Both the position numbers and the translations under genes were made by a program. The notes under the pieces were generated by a model. The model was not told the DNA's origin and searched no databases. It saw only the letters and a list, made by a program, of their open reading frames with translations. Shown in pieces: positions 26,801-35,014 of a stretch of DNA of 64,000 nt. Positions within the stretch are counted from its first letter, which is position 1, and every line of letters starts with the position of its first letter. Origin of the DNA: VXRD01 sp965242535 (GTDB lineage Bacteria > Latescibacterota > UBA2968). The stretch is taken from the NCBI GenBank assembly GCA_965242535.1, contig OZ251458.1:3410001-3474000 (forward strand), in the 5' to 3' direction.

Positions 26801-27131
26801 ACTCGATGAGGAGACCTTGGCCATTTTCGATTTGTTGAAGAAACCGGAGCTGAACGCGGGCGAGATCGCGCGGATCAAAAAGATCGCAGGCGATCTGATA
26901 AAAAAGTTGAAGGCGGGAAAATTGCGCGTGGATCAATGGCGGGAAAAGGAAAAGACCCGAGACGCGGTTCGAGTTGTCATCCATGATTTTCTGTGGAGCG
27001 ATCAAACCGGTTTGCCGGCCGAGCAGTACACGGAAGAGGACGTGCAAACGAAAACCGAGGCGGTCTTCCATCACGTTTTCCGGGCCTACCCCACGCTGCC
27101 ATCGCCGTATTACGAAAGCCGAGCAGCATAA
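23898..27131 (+). CDS. hsdR: Type I restriction endonuclease subunit HsdR
   Basis: A 1077-residue restriction/translocation subunit, a normal length. The N-terminal nuclease domain has RRADIIGFVNGLPLLFIECK (D...E-x-K). The SF2 translocase follows with Walker A FWHTQGAGKSYSMVMF, FLVLTDRDDLDRQIYKTF, the DEAH box VITDEAHRTQYGEL, YIGFTGTPLF, and AIARANRTSEGKNNGLIVDY (motif VI). The C-terminal helical region contacts HsdM. AGGAGAAAGG precedes the ATG. It cuts DNA lacking the cognate modification after translocation. No frameshift is seen, so the system may be active. Confidence 0.96.
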   Translation: MNALSYTEDALVQQTTADYLERELGWESVYAFNREGFGPQSLLGRASDREVVLVRVLREKLVALNPGLPDAAYEDAVRQLIAPVASQTLVVANREKCDLMRDGVRVAFRNDEGEQVRERLRVFDFETPENNAFLCVRELWIRGDLYRRRADIIGFVNGLPLLFIECKNIHRNLKAAFEENYSDYRDTIPHIFHHNAVVMFGNGEQAKIGSITSEWAHFHEWKRLAEEAPGAVDMETLLKGVCNKRDFMDIVENFILFDDSSGEPKKILARNHQFLGVNRAVEAVRDRETRRGRLGVFWHTQGAGKSYSMVMFTRKVRRKLGGNFTFLVLTDRDDLDRQIYKTFAGCGVVNHERDPCRAADGAHLNQLLTEHKSHVFSLIQKFNRDADAEYTQRDDIIVITDEAHRTQYGELAANMRAALPNASYIGFTGTPLFTEDEITRRVFGDYVSTYNFQRAVEDRATVPLYYDARGDALGLGVGNLNARIAEKLNEFERDDIDVAQRLERELKRDYHVITAGRRLDQLARDFTRHYSAAWETGKAMLVCIDKVTCVRMHELIAFYWHEHIKELEAELARAKDGQEKMDLRRRIGWMRETRMAVVISEERGEVEKFDERGLDIVPHRRLIKEGMDLPYAMRNKPQFRTMRRMALDDAFKAEEHPFRVAIVCAMWLTGFDVPSLSTLYLDKPLKAHTLMQAIARANRTSEGKNNGLIVDYCGILKHLRRALATFAGTGPDGGDAMAPARPAEELLADLAEAIAMVRNFLDERGAPLEDVIQKTGFERNAAIAACKEAVNECDETRKRFEVMCREVFAKFKACINVRGVGIYRKDRAAIGIAYKSLQRDRERADISAILRELQEVVDEAIETRDDRAAEPSESYDISRIDFDRLKREFARSRRKHTIVQDLKQAVERQLRRLLMQNPLRTDFHQHYEAIVAAYNREKDRVTIERTFEELLKLVQALGEEESRAVREGLDEETLAIFDLLKKPELNAGEIARIKKIAGDLIKKLKAGKLRVDQWREKEKTRDAVRVVIHDFLWSDQTGLPAEQYTEEDVQTKTEAVFHHVFRAYPTLPSPYYESRAA

Positions 27132-27166
27132 AGAAATGCGAATGGGGATTTCAACGGGAGGGACGA

Positions 27167-29233
27167 TTGCCCCAACTCGAACACATCGAAGCGATTGAAC
27201 GCCGCCTCTGGGGCGCAGCCGATACTTTGCGGGCGAACTCCGGCTATGCGAGCAATGAGTACTTCCTGCCGGTTATGGGCTTGGTTTTTTTGCGCCACGC
27301 CTACAGCCGCTACCTGTCGGTCAAGGGCGATATCGAGGCCGGTTTGCCCACGCGCGGCGGCAAGAGGCGGGCACTTACCAAAGCGGATTTTTCCCAACGG
27401 AGTGCCATTTTTTTGCGGCCCGAGGCGCGGTTCGATCACTTGGTCGGCCTGCCCGACAGCGAGGACCGCGCAAGGGCGATCATCGCGGCGATGGCGTCTA
27501 TCGAAAAGGACTACGAAAGCCTGCGGGGCGCCCTGCCCACGAGCGAATACCGCGAACTGGACAACGCGGTTCTCGGCCAACTTTTGCGCCAACTCAATCC
27601 CGACGAACTCAAGCGGATATCCGGCGACATCTTCGGGCGCATCTACGAGTACTTCCTCACGCAGTTCGCGGACCAGAAGGCGCACGATGGCGGCGAGTTC
27701 TTCACGCCCGTCTCGCTGGTTTCGCTGATCGCCCATGTCCTCGAGCCCGACTGCGGGACAGTGCTCGACCCGGCCTGCGGATCGGGCGGCATGTTCGTGC
27801 AGAGTGCGCGCACGCTTGCAGAACGCGGGCGGCGTCCCGGCGAGCAACTCACCTTTCGCGGTTTGGAGAAGAACGCCACCACCATCCGCTTGGCGCTGAT
27901 GAACCTCGCCGTACACGGGCTCGAGGGCGACATCAAACAGGCGCTTACCTATTACGAAGACCCGCACCAACTCGTCGGCGAGGCCGACTACGTGATGGCC
28001 AATCCGCCTTTTAACGTGGATGAAATCGACGCCGATAAAATCGAGGCCGATCCGCGCCTGCCCTTCGGGTTGCCAGGCGTCAACAAAAACGACAAGGTCA
28101 GCAATGGCAACTACGTTTGGATCAGCTACTTTTACAGCTACCTAAACGAGACGGGACGGGCCGGCTTTGTCATGTCGTCGCAGGCGTCGAGTGCCGGGGG
28201 CGGCGATGCCAAAGTGCGGCGGCAACTGGTGGAGACCGGCGATGTGGAAGCGATGATCGCGATTCGCTCCAATTTTTTTTATACGCGCTCCGTGCCCTGC
28301 GAGTTGTGGTTCCTCAACCGCGCCAAACCCGAAGCACAGCGCGACGAAGTGCTGATGATCGACGCCCGCAACATTTGCCGCAAGGTGACGCGCAAAATTT
28401 ACGACTTCAGCCCCGAGCAAGCGCGGAATCTGCTGGCCATTGTTTGGCTTTATCGGGGCGAGACAGCGCGTTTTCTCGACCTCGTGTCCCGGTATCTAAG
28501 CGACGCGGCGAACGAAGCGCGCGCCTGCTTTGATCGGGCAAGCGATGGCGAAACGCCCGGCCCCCTGCCGGGATTTCTCGCCGCGCTTGCGGATGTGTGC
28601 GAGGTGTTGCTTCCGTTTCTCAATGCCCTCGGAGACGATGCCGGAAAGCACGCGGAACTAACCGTTGCCCGCCGCGCTTTCACGGCTGGCGTAAATGCTT
28701 TTGAAAAGGCAGTCTCCGCGCAAGGGCGAGATGGCGCCGCGCTCGGGCAGGCGGTCGACCGACTCGCCCCAGTGGCCGAGTCCAGCCGCGATCTGGTCAA
28801 GCGCGCCGATGCGCTCTACAAACGCGCCGCTCGCCTGATCGAGACCTGCGAAAAGAGATGTCCCTCGAGCGGCGATCGGAATAACATCGCCCTCGCGCGC
28901 CGGGCCATAGACGAAACCCGCAAGCGCGCCGTGGATCAACTCGAGCAAGTGGGCTATTTTTATCACCATGCGCGCTGGCTCACCGACCGTTTTCCCGATG
29001 CGGAATTGCGCGATGTGGAGGGGTTGGTCAAACTGGTCAGCCGCGCCGAGATCGAGGCCAACGGCTGGAGCCTAACGCCCGGGCGCTATGTCGGCGTCGC
29101 GCCCGAAAAAGAGGACGGGGATTTTGATTTTGCGAATGCCCTCCGCGAGCTCCATGTGGAACTCGCGGATCTCAACGCCGAGGCGGCGACGCTGGCGACG
29201 ACGATCCAGAAAAACTTTGAGGACCTGTCGTGA
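27167..29233 (+). CDS. hsdM: Type I DNA adenine methyltransferase subunit HsdM
   Basis: A 688-residue N6-adenine methyltransferase. The start is a TTG (PQLEHIEAIERRLWGAADTL) behind GGGAGGGACGA; no in-frame ATG exists nearby. N-terminal helical domain, then SGDIFGRIYEYFLTQFA, HDGGEFFTPVSLV, the AdoMet motif LDPACGSGGMFVQS and the catalytic ANPPFNVDE. After about residue 420 there is an extended helical region (KLVSRAEIEANGWSLTPGRY near the end). It methylates the site chosen by HsdS and forms the core of the restriction complex. Placed after hsdR, an unusual S-R-M order. Confidence 0.95.
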   Translation: MPQLEHIEAIERRLWGAADTLRANSGYASNEYFLPVMGLVFLRHAYSRYLSVKGDIEAGLPTRGGKRRALTKADFSQRSAIFLRPEARFDHLVGLPDSEDRARAIIAAMASIEKDYESLRGALPTSEYRELDNAVLGQLLRQLNPDELKRISGDIFGRIYEYFLTQFADQKAHDGGEFFTPVSLVSLIAHVLEPDCGTVLDPACGSGGMFVQSARTLAERGRRPGEQLTFRGLEKNATTIRLALMNLAVHGLEGDIKQALTYYEDPHQLVGEADYVMANPPFNVDEIDADKIEADPRLPFGLPGVNKNDKVSNGNYVWISYFYSYLNETGRAGFVMSSQASSAGGGDAKVRRQLVETGDVEAMIAIRSNFFYTRSVPCELWFLNRAKPEAQRDEVLMIDARNICRKVTRKIYDFSPEQARNLLAIVWLYRGETARFLDLVSRYLSDAANEARACFDRASDGETPGPLPGFLAALADVCEVLLPFLNALGDDAGKHAELTVARRAFTAGVNAFEKAVSAQGRDGAALGQAVDRLAPVAESSRDLVKRADALYKRAARLIETCEKRCPSSGDRNNIALARRAIDETRKRAVDQLEQVGYFYHHARWLTDRFPDAELRDVEGLVKLVSRAEIEANGWSLTPGRYVGVAPEKEDGDFDFANALRELHVELADLNAEAATLATTIQKNFEDLS

Positions 29234-29290
29234 GGTGGATTTGAGGAGCCTGAGGCGTGAGTGTCGGGAAGAAAATCATGTCGGCGCGTG

Positions 29291-29452
29291 CAAACGCGGG
29301 TGCGACAAGGCGGTCACCACGTTCCGGAAGCGGTGATACGCCGCCGTTTCGCCAGCGGTCTTTTGAATTTTGAGACGAGATATCGACATTGCTTGGACGA
29401 CTGGTATTTTTATGACAACGGCGGTAGGACGCCTGTTCATAAAAAAAGAGAG
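29291..29452 (+). pseudogene. Zeta-toxin-type kinase, C-terminal remnant
   Basis: VRQGGHHVPEAVIRRRFASG, LLNFETRYRHCLDDWYFYDN and GGRTPV are the C-terminal ~50 residues of the Zeta-toxin-like ATPase family, where H-x-VP-x-x-x-IRRRF is typical. The P-loop and the rest of the gene are missing; hsdM ends 57 bases upstream. I infer that insertion of the R-M island removed the 5' part. Confidence 0.6.
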
Positions 29453-29656
29453 ATGATGAAAACCTTTGACGAAATACTTCTAAAACGAGACGATCCCGAA
29501 GTAGAAGGCATGACGGTCGCACTCGTGCGGGCCGCGCGCCGCGCGCATCAGATCGCGCATCAGACCGCGCATCAGACCGGCACGGGTGTCGTCGTGATGC
29601 GCGATGGCGAGGTCGTGGAAATCGAACCGGATCCGGAGATGTATGAAGGCTTGTGA
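29453..29656 (+). CDS. Small hypothetical protein associated with Zeta-like toxins, with internal repeat
   Basis: A 67-residue protein (MMKTFDEILLKRDDPEVEGM...) of the sort found next to Zeta-like genes. It contains HQIAHQTAHQTGTGVV, coded by a tandem CGCGCATCAGA-type repeat at about 29543-29580. It ends in EIEPDPEMYEGL. A role as partner of the lost kinase is an inference. The reading frame is continuous with the remnant upstream. Confidence 0.6.
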   Translation: MMKTFDEILLKRDDPEVEGMTVALVRAARRAHQIAHQTAHQTGTGVVVMRDGEVVEIEPDPEMYEGL

Positions 29657-29685
29657 AGGGGAACAGACGCATATCGGAGGCCGTT

Positions 29686-31062
29686 GTGAAATCCTTCAAC
29701 AAAATTCTCATCGTCGATGACGACCGCGATGTTTTGTTGGCCGCGCGGCTGTTTCTCAAACAGCACGCGGACCGCGTGGATACCGAAGCCGATCCCAACC
29801 AGATACCCCATCTGTTGCAAAACGAGAGCTATGACGCGATCTTGCTCGACATGAACTTTGCGCGAGACGCCACGTCGGGCAAAGAGGGGTTTCACTGGCT
29901 GAGTCGCATTCTCGACATCGATCCCGCGGCGGTGGTCATTCTCATCACGGCGTACGGCGGCGTCGAAACCGCGGTGCAAGCCATCAAAGAAGGCGCGACC
30001 GATTTCGTGCTCAAGCCGTGGCAAAACGAGAAATTGCTCGCCACCCTCTCGGCGGCTGCGCGGCTGCGCCAAACCCGACGCGAAGTGGATCGGTTGCGGG
30101 CACAGCGGGAACAACTCCACGCGGACCTCGACGGTCAATTCCCCGGACTGATCGGCACCTCGCCCGCCATGCGCGCGGTGTTCGACGCCATCCAAAAGGT
30201 GGGGGCGACCGAAGCCAATGTGCTCATCTTGGGCGAAAACGGCACCGGCAAAGATGTCGTTGCCCGCGCCCTGCACCGCCGATCGGCCCGCGCATCCGAA
30301 GCGTTTATCCGCGTCGATCTCGGCGCGGTATCCGAAAGCCTTTTTGAAAGCGAACTTTTCGGGCATCAAAAAGGCGCCTTTACCGACGCGAAAAAAGACC
30401 GCGCGGGGCGTTTTGAAATCGCGTCGGGCGGCACGCTTTTTTTGGATGAAATCGGCAACCTTTCGCCGCCGCTCCAAGCCAAATTGCTCACCGCGCTCGA
30501 AAACCGCACCGTGACCCGATTGGGCAGCAACCGGGCCATCGCCATCGACGCGCGCTTGATCTGCGCCACCAACATGCCCATCCACGACATGGTCGCCAGC
30601 CGCGATTTTCGCCAGGACCTCCTGTATCGCATCAACACGGTTGAAATCCACCTCCCGCCTCTGCGCGACCGCCTCGAGGACATCCCCCCGCTCGTCGCCG
30701 GGTTTCTCGAAACGCACGGTCAAAAATACGACAAACCCGGAATCGCCGTTCAACCCGCCGCCTTTGAGCACCTGAAAAATTACAACTGGCCGGGCAACAT
30801 CCGCGAATTGCAACACGCCATTGAACGCGCCGTGATCATGAACGAAAGCGGCGCGTTGCGCCCGTCCGATTTTCCACTCGGCGTCTCCGAACCGGCCGCG
30901 GGCGATGATATCCACTTTGACGACTACAATCTCCAGCGCGTAGAAAAAACCGTGATTCGCAAAGCCATTGAAAAACACCGCGGCAACATCAGCCACGCCG
31001 CGCGCGAACTCGGTCTCACGCGCAGCGCGCTCTATCGCAGGTTGGAAAAACATGGCCTATAA
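29686..31062 (+). CDS. Sigma54-dependent response regulator (NtrC family)
   Basis: A 458-residue three-domain regulator. The receiver domain opens ILIVDDDRDVLLAARLF with phospho-acceptor Asp55 in AILLDMNF. The AAA+ domain has Walker A GENGTGKDVVARALHRRS, GAFTDAKKD (the sigma54-contact loop, variant GAFTDA) and GGTLFLDEIGNLS. The Fis-type HTH is ISHAARELGLTRSALYRRLE at the C-terminus. The start is a GTG with GGAGG five bases upstream; a frame extends further but overlaps the previous gene. It overlaps the histidine kinase gene by 11 bases, so the two form one signalling pair. Targets unknown; they need sigma54 promoters. Confidence 0.93.
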   Translation: MKSFNKILIVDDDRDVLLAARLFLKQHADRVDTEADPNQIPHLLQNESYDAILLDMNFARDATSGKEGFHWLSRILDIDPAAVVILITAYGGVETAVQAIKEGATDFVLKPWQNEKLLATLSAAARLRQTRREVDRLRAQREQLHADLDGQFPGLIGTSPAMRAVFDAIQKVGATEANVLILGENGTGKDVVARALHRRSARASEAFIRVDLGAVSESLFESELFGHQKGAFTDAKKDRAGRFEIASGGTLFLDEIGNLSPPLQAKLLTALENRTVTRLGSNRAIAIDARLICATNMPIHDMVASRDFRQDLLYRINTVEIHLPPLRDRLEDIPPLVAGFLETHGQKYDKPGIAVQPAAFEHLKNYNWPGNIRELQHAIERAVIMNESGALRPSDFPLGVSEPAAGDDIHFDDYNLQRVEKTVIRKAIEKHRGNISHAARELGLTRSALYRRLEKHGL

Positions 31063-32389
31063 AAACTTTCGCCTGATCTGTGTGTTGCGCGTGGCCCTGT
31101 TGTGCGCCACCACCTGTTTTTGCTTTTACCTGCTCTTTGCCACCGCGTACCAGGCCACGGCGATCGTGGTCGGCGCGTGCGTGCTCTATCAGACCTGGGC
31201 GCTCATACACTATGTCGAGCGTGCGGATCGCGACCTCACGCGCTTTTTGCAGGCGATTCGGCACGAGGATTTTTCCCTGTTTTTTTCCGGTGCCGGGCTG
31301 GGTTCGGCCTATGCGGATCTGAAAAATGCCTTCAACGAGGTCTTGGATGCGTTTCGCAAAACCCGGGCGGAAAAAGAGGAAAATTTTCAATACCTCCAGA
31401 CCGTCGTGCAACACGTGAGCATCGGGCTGATTTGCTACGCGCCCGAAGGCCGCGTCGAACTGATCAACAACGCGGCGCAACGCCTGCTCCGCAAACCCCA
31501 CCTGCGCGACGTGCGCGAGTTGGAAACGATCAGCAAGCCCTTGGCCGAAACGTTGCTCAAACTCCACTCGGGCGACAAGGCCCTGATCGAGGTGCAAGAC
31601 GAGGACGAATTGCTCCAGATCCTCGTCTATGCCACGGAACTTCGGATGCACGGCGAATCGTTTATTTTGGCCTCGATTCAAAATATCCAGAGCGAACTCG
31701 AAGAACGGGAAATGGAGGCGTGGCAAAAACTCATCCGCGTCTTGACCCACGAGATCATGAACTCCATCACCCCCATCTCTTCACTCGCCTCTACGGTGCG
31801 CGATCTCCTGCCCGATTCAAAGGCCGCGGGCAGTCCCGAAATCCCGTCCGACGTTCAGGTGGCCCTCCAGACCATTCAGGCGCGCAGCGAGGGCTTGCTC
31901 CACTTTGTCGAAACCTATCGCCAACTCACGCGCATCCCGCGCCCCGATTTTCAAATTTTTCAGATCGCCGAACTCTTCGCCCGCGTCGTCTTTTTGATGC
32001 AGGCCGAATGCGACGAACACAATGTGGTCGTCCACGCGGCCATCACCCCCCAAACCCTCGAACTCACCGCGGATCCCGATCTCGTGGAACAGGTGTTGAT
32101 CAACTTGATGCGTAATGCCGTGCAAGCCCTTGCCGGTCGCCCCGATGCCCGCGTGGATCTCACGGCCCACCTCGATGCCCGCGGTCGCGTGATTATCCGC
32201 GTGCGGGACAATGGCCCCGGCATTTTGGAAGACGTGCAAGCGCGCGTCTTCATCCCCTTTTTCACGACCAAACGCGACGGGTCGGGCATCGGCCTCGCCC
32301 TGTCTCGGCAGATCATGCGCGTGCATCGCGGCACCATCGGCGTGCAATCCAAACCCGAAAGCGAAACCACATTCATCTTGCGATTCTGA
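31052..32389 (+). CDS. Membrane sensor histidine kinase
   Basis: A 445-residue kinase. Two N-terminal transmembrane segments (CVLRVALLCATTCFCFYLLF and the next AIVVGACVLYQTWALIHYV) are followed by a PAS-like region (YLQTVVQHVSIGLICYAPEG). The H-box is LTHEIMNSITPISSLAS, and the ATPase domain shows LMRNAVQAL (N box), VRDNGPGI (G1) and KRDGSGIGLALSRQIM (G2). There is almost no periplasmic loop, so the signal is probably sensed in the membrane or cytoplasm. It starts inside the response-regulator gene. Confidence 0.92.
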   Translation: MAYKNFRLICVLRVALLCATTCFCFYLLFATAYQATAIVVGACVLYQTWALIHYVERADRDLTRFLQAIRHEDFSLFFSGAGLGSAYADLKNAFNEVLDAFRKTRAEKEENFQYLQTVVQHVSIGLICYAPEGRVELINNAAQRLLRKPHLRDVRELETISKPLAETLLKLHSGDKALIEVQDEDELLQILVYATELRMHGESFILASIQNIQSELEEREMEAWQKLIRVLTHEIMNSITPISSLASTVRDLLPDSKAAGSPEIPSDVQVALQTIQARSEGLLHFVETYRQLTRIPRPDFQIFQIAELFARVVFLMQAECDEHNVVVHAAITPQTLELTADPDLVEQVLINLMRNAVQALAGRPDARVDLTAHLDARGRVIIRVRDNGPGILEDVQARVFIPFFTTKRDGSGIGLALSRQIMRVHRGTIGVQSKPESETTFILRF

Positions 32390-32462
32390 GGAATTGACGT
32401 CGAATGCGTATCTGCGTATTTTCGACCGTGAAAAAGCGCGATTTGGGCAAGGAGGAATTGAC

Positions 32463-32876
32463 GTGCGGTTTCAAGGCAAAATTTATAGGAATGGAAAATT
32501 CTGGCTTGCGGAAATCCCAATTCTCGACGCGATGACGCAGGGCTATACGCGAGAAGAAGCCTATCGCATGGTCAAAGACCTGATAGAAACGCTGATCGAT
32601 CGCCCGGAGTTTTCCGTTGAGGTTCACCGCGCAGAACGCGGCCATTTCGAGGTCAGTGCCTCAGATATGCAAGCTCTGATCGGCCTGATGCTTCGGCGTC
32701 AGCGCGAAAAAAGCGGGCTGTCACTCTCCGAAGTTGCCCAACGCCTCGGCGTCAAATCTCGCCATGCGTATGCGCGTTACGAACGGGGCACGTCCGCTCC
32801 CACACTCGAAAAACTCGACCAACTCCTCAAAGTGGTTTCGCCCGACCGCGATTTTGTCTTGCACCAGACGCAATGA
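32463..32876 (+). CDS. HicB-like/XRE HTH fusion regulator
   Basis: A 137-residue protein from a GTG preceded by AAGGAGGAATTGAC. The N-terminal part (VRFQGKIYRNGKFWLAEIPI, LDAMTQGYTREEAYRMVKDL) is a HicB-type ferredoxin-like domain. The C-terminal part is an XRE helix-turn-helix (LMLRRQREKSGLSLSEVAQR then LGVKSRHAYARYERG). Such proteins are antitoxin-like repressors, but no HicA toxin lies next to it. The phrase GAGGAATTGACGT occurs twice just upstream (32389 and 32453), a possible small duplication. Confidence 0.78.
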   Translation: MRFQGKIYRNGKFWLAEIPILDAMTQGYTREEAYRMVKDLIETLIDRPEFSVEVHRAERGHFEVSASDMQALIGLMLRRQREKSGLSLSEVAQRLGVKSRHAYARYERGTSAPTLEKLDQLLKVVSPDRDFVLHQTQ

Positions 32877-32898
32877 GCCGACGCGATAGGCAAAAAAC

Positions 32899-32930
32899 AA
32901 AGCCGACATCTGAACGACATCGGCTTTTGG
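32899..32930 (+). terminator. Rho-independent terminator
   Basis: AAAGCCGA at 32899-32906 pairs with TCGGCTTT at 32920-32927 and is followed by TGGTTTTTTC. It closes the regulator gene and could also terminate the minus-strand DUF4926 gene. Confidence 0.65.
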
Positions 32931-32958
32931 TTTTTTCGCTGTCTAAAAAAAGAAACTA

Positions 32959-33198
32959 TCATTCTACAGAACTCGCTGTCGCGGCGTAAATTTCCCGTTT
33001 TTCGCGCAAGGGCAGGAGGTCTTCACCCTTGAGTGTCACAAGGGCGTAGGTGTAGCCATCTCGCGCTACAAATTCCACTTCATAGCCATCGTCGGGATAA
33101 CACTCTACGACCGTGCCAATTTCGCCACGCATCAACTCGTGTTCCCGCTTATCGGCTATTAAAGCCACCACATCCAATAGGCGAATGCCAGTTGTCAT
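32959..33198 (-). CDS. DUF4926 family protein
   Basis: A 79-residue protein with the DUF4926 pattern: IRLLDVVALIADKREHELMR, GEIGTVVECYPDDGYEVEFV and GEDLLPL. Function unknown; family members often sit beside toxin-antitoxin or mobile genes. The ATG at 33198 is spaced correctly from AAGGAG; an earlier in-frame ATG overlaps the ribosome site. Confidence 0.8.
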   Translation of the reverse strand: MTTGIRLLDVVALIADKREHELMRGEIGTVVECYPDDGYEVEFVARDGYTYALVTLKGEDLLPLREKREIYAATASSVE

Positions 33199-33319
33199 TC
33201 TCATCTCCTTTTTATGGGGTAGCAGGTGACGAGGCGAGGATGCCACTCGTGAGGTCTAATATTCCAAACACTCCGAACCAAAGCTCGTCGCCCTTGCCAA
33301 TTCATCGTAAAATCCAGCT

Positions 33320-33394
33320 CGTGAAGAACCCCGCGCTGAAGCGACGGAGCTTCCGTCATTTCAGCGTAGGTTGTGCGATCAACAAGACAGCGTC
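33320..33394 (-). ncRNA. Candidate omegaRNA 3' end / right end of the TnpB element
   Basis: Downstream of tnpB a nested hairpin is seen: CGCTGAA at 33334-33340 pairs with TTCAGCG at 33360-33366, and inside it GACGGA (33343-33348) pairs with TCCGTC (33352-33357). TnpB nucleases use an RNA made from this end, with the guide supplied by the flanking DNA beyond it. The guide would be read from about 33330 toward lower coordinates. Boundaries are estimates. Confidence 0.5.
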
Positions 33395-34537
33395 CTATAC
33401 CGCCGAACGTCTTACGGGCTCTTCTGCAAAGGTCGTCTTCCCAACCTTGTGAATATTCAATGCGGCGTTCAAATCGCGGTCACATGTCCAACCGCAACCG
33501 CATTTGAACATCCGGTCCCGCAACGTGAAATTTTCGTTCACCATCTCGCAAGCGTGGCACGTCTTGCTACTTGGAAAAAACGTGTCGATTTGCACTATGT
33601 CTTTTCCGTGCTTGTGTGCCATCCACTTCAACTTGGTCAAGAAGTCTGCAAACCCTAAGTCGCTCACCTTGCGGCCCCAAAGACGCTTCATGGCAGAGAG
33701 ATTGAGTGTCTCAAAGCAAAGGATGTCGTAGGTCCTGCACAATTCGTTTGCAAGGTGCCAGTGATAGTCCTCGCGCATATTTGCCACTTTGCGGTGAACA
33801 CGAGCAAGGGCTATCCGAGCACGGTGACGGTTGTTGCTCCCTTTGACTTTGCGAGACAAGTTGCGAGAAGCGCGTTTGAGCGCACGCGCATTGCGCTTGA
33901 AAAACAACGGCGACTCGTAGCAAGTGCGATCCGACACGGTCAGATAGGTTTTCAGTCCAAAGTCAAAGCCTGCGGTCTGACCCGTCTTGACAATGACTTT
34001 TGAACGGCTATCACACTTTGCCGTGATGCACAGCCACAAATCGCCGACACGATCGCGCTTAATGACGACCGTCTGAACATTCTCCTTGTCAAACTCCCGG
34101 TGCTTGTGATACTTGAACAGACGCTTGACGCGACCCATGACGCCGAAACTCAGTTGAACCACATTGCCATCTAAAAACTCGTAGCCCGATTGCTTCAGCG
34201 TGTAGGACTTGTATTTGAACTTGGCGCGGAACTTGGGCGAACGCTTGTTCTCTTTGCGAAAGAACTTGTCAAACCCAAACTCAAGACGCTCAACGACATT
34301 CTGCAACGCCTGACTCGGCAACGCACGCCACCAACTAAAACGCTCGGTACGCTTCAGTTTCGCAAGGTGCGTAATCAACTTGTTCTTGCCCGGCGACTTC
34401 CCATAGAGACGATAGTACCGTTTCCGAACCGCCAACAGATGGTTATACGGATTCGCAAACGATTCGATCTGCCGTTGCAAAAACGCATTCCGACGCCTGT
34501 TGTCATACAGCTTGAATTTGAATGTCTTGTAGCTCAT
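33395..34537 (-). CDS. tnpB: RNA-guided nuclease TnpB of an IS200/IS605-type element
   Basis: A 380-residue TnpB. The N-terminal helical domain (KTFKFKLYDNRRRNAFLQRQ, the guide-RNA-binding region) is followed by the RuvC motifs AGFDFGLKTYLTVSD (Asp), ILCFETLNLSAM (Glu) and CDRDLNAALNI (Asp). The zinc ribbon is CHAC...CGCGWTC. All catalytic residues are present. There is no tnpA transposase nearby, so the element is TnpB-only and must rely on a transposase elsewhere. The start is MSYKTFKF. Confidence 0.93.
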   Translation of the reverse strand: MSYKTFKFKLYDNRRRNAFLQRQIESFANPYNHLLAVRKRYYRLYGKSPGKNKLITHLAKLKRTERFSWWRALPSQALQNVVERLEFGFDKFFRKENKRSPKFRAKFKYKSYTLKQSGYEFLDGNVVQLSFGVMGRVKRLFKYHKHREFDKENVQTVVIKRDRVGDLWLCITAKCDSRSKVIVKTGQTAGFDFGLKTYLTVSDRTCYESPLFFKRNARALKRASRNLSRKVKGSNNRHRARIALARVHRKVANMREDYHWHLANELCRTYDILCFETLNLSAMKRLWGRKVSDLGFADFLTKLKWMAHKHGKDIVQIDTFFPSSKTCHACEMVNENFTLRDRMFKCGCGWTCDRDLNAALNIHKVGKTTFAEEPVRRSAV

Positions 34538-34702
34538 ACCACTCACCCAAAGAAAAATCCGCCTATGGTTGTCAACAAAGCAGATGCTTTGACCATAGAC
34601 GGGCTGGTAATAAAAACAAAAAGCGCGTCTGCTTTTAGATGCACTACTTTGACGACAGGGAACAACAAAAGATTCCCACAGAATTTCTTAGCGAAAAAAA
34701 AG

Positions 34703-34722
34703 AGGCGTAAAATTTTACGCCC
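34703..34722. repeat. 20 bp palindrome, copy 3
   Basis: AGGCGTAAAATTTTACGCCC, one base from the perfect form, followed by CGTACGCCC. It lies just inside the upstream end of the TnpB element. Confidence 0.75.
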
Positions 34723-34737
34723 GTACGCCCTTATATC

Positions 34738-34770
34738 CCCCTGTGCTGAAGCGCAGGGGTTTTACGGGCG
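34738..34770. repeat. Left-end hairpin of the TnpB element
   Basis: CCCCTGTGC (34738-34746) and GCGCAGGGG (34751-34759) form a nine-pair stem with a TGAA loop, followed by TTTTACGGGCGG. Subterminal hairpins are the recognition sites of IS605-type transposases. A 24-base near-match to the inverse of this end lies alone at 59609-59632. Confidence 0.6.
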
Positions 34771-35014
34771 GTTTGATAATCTCCGAGTTTCCCGATATCG
34801 ATGAAGGCGTATTCTGCGTTGGGTATAATCAAAAAAAAATGTTGAGGTTTGCGGCATCAAAGGGAAGGTGAAATATACCACACACTATGTCGTTGGTCAA
34901 TATGGGATTTTATAGAGGGCGACCCATCGATGAATTGTCGACGCAAAGTCCTCTGCTTCGCTCGTTGTAGGCTGTGACTGTCTGTGCGTTTTGTCGCGTA
35001 CCGTGAGGAGGATT
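34771..35014. other. AT-richer spacer, no gene seen
   Basis: Contains an A9 run at about 34831 and ordinary sequence. No coding frame, tRNA or clear promoter was recognised, apart from the GAGGAGGATT ribosome site of the following sulfatase. Confidence 0.5.

Noticed and set aside
32899..32930. Possible tRNA or small RNA after the HicB-HTH gene
   Set aside because: The stem, loop and T run fit an ordinary terminator; no cloverleaf can be drawn.
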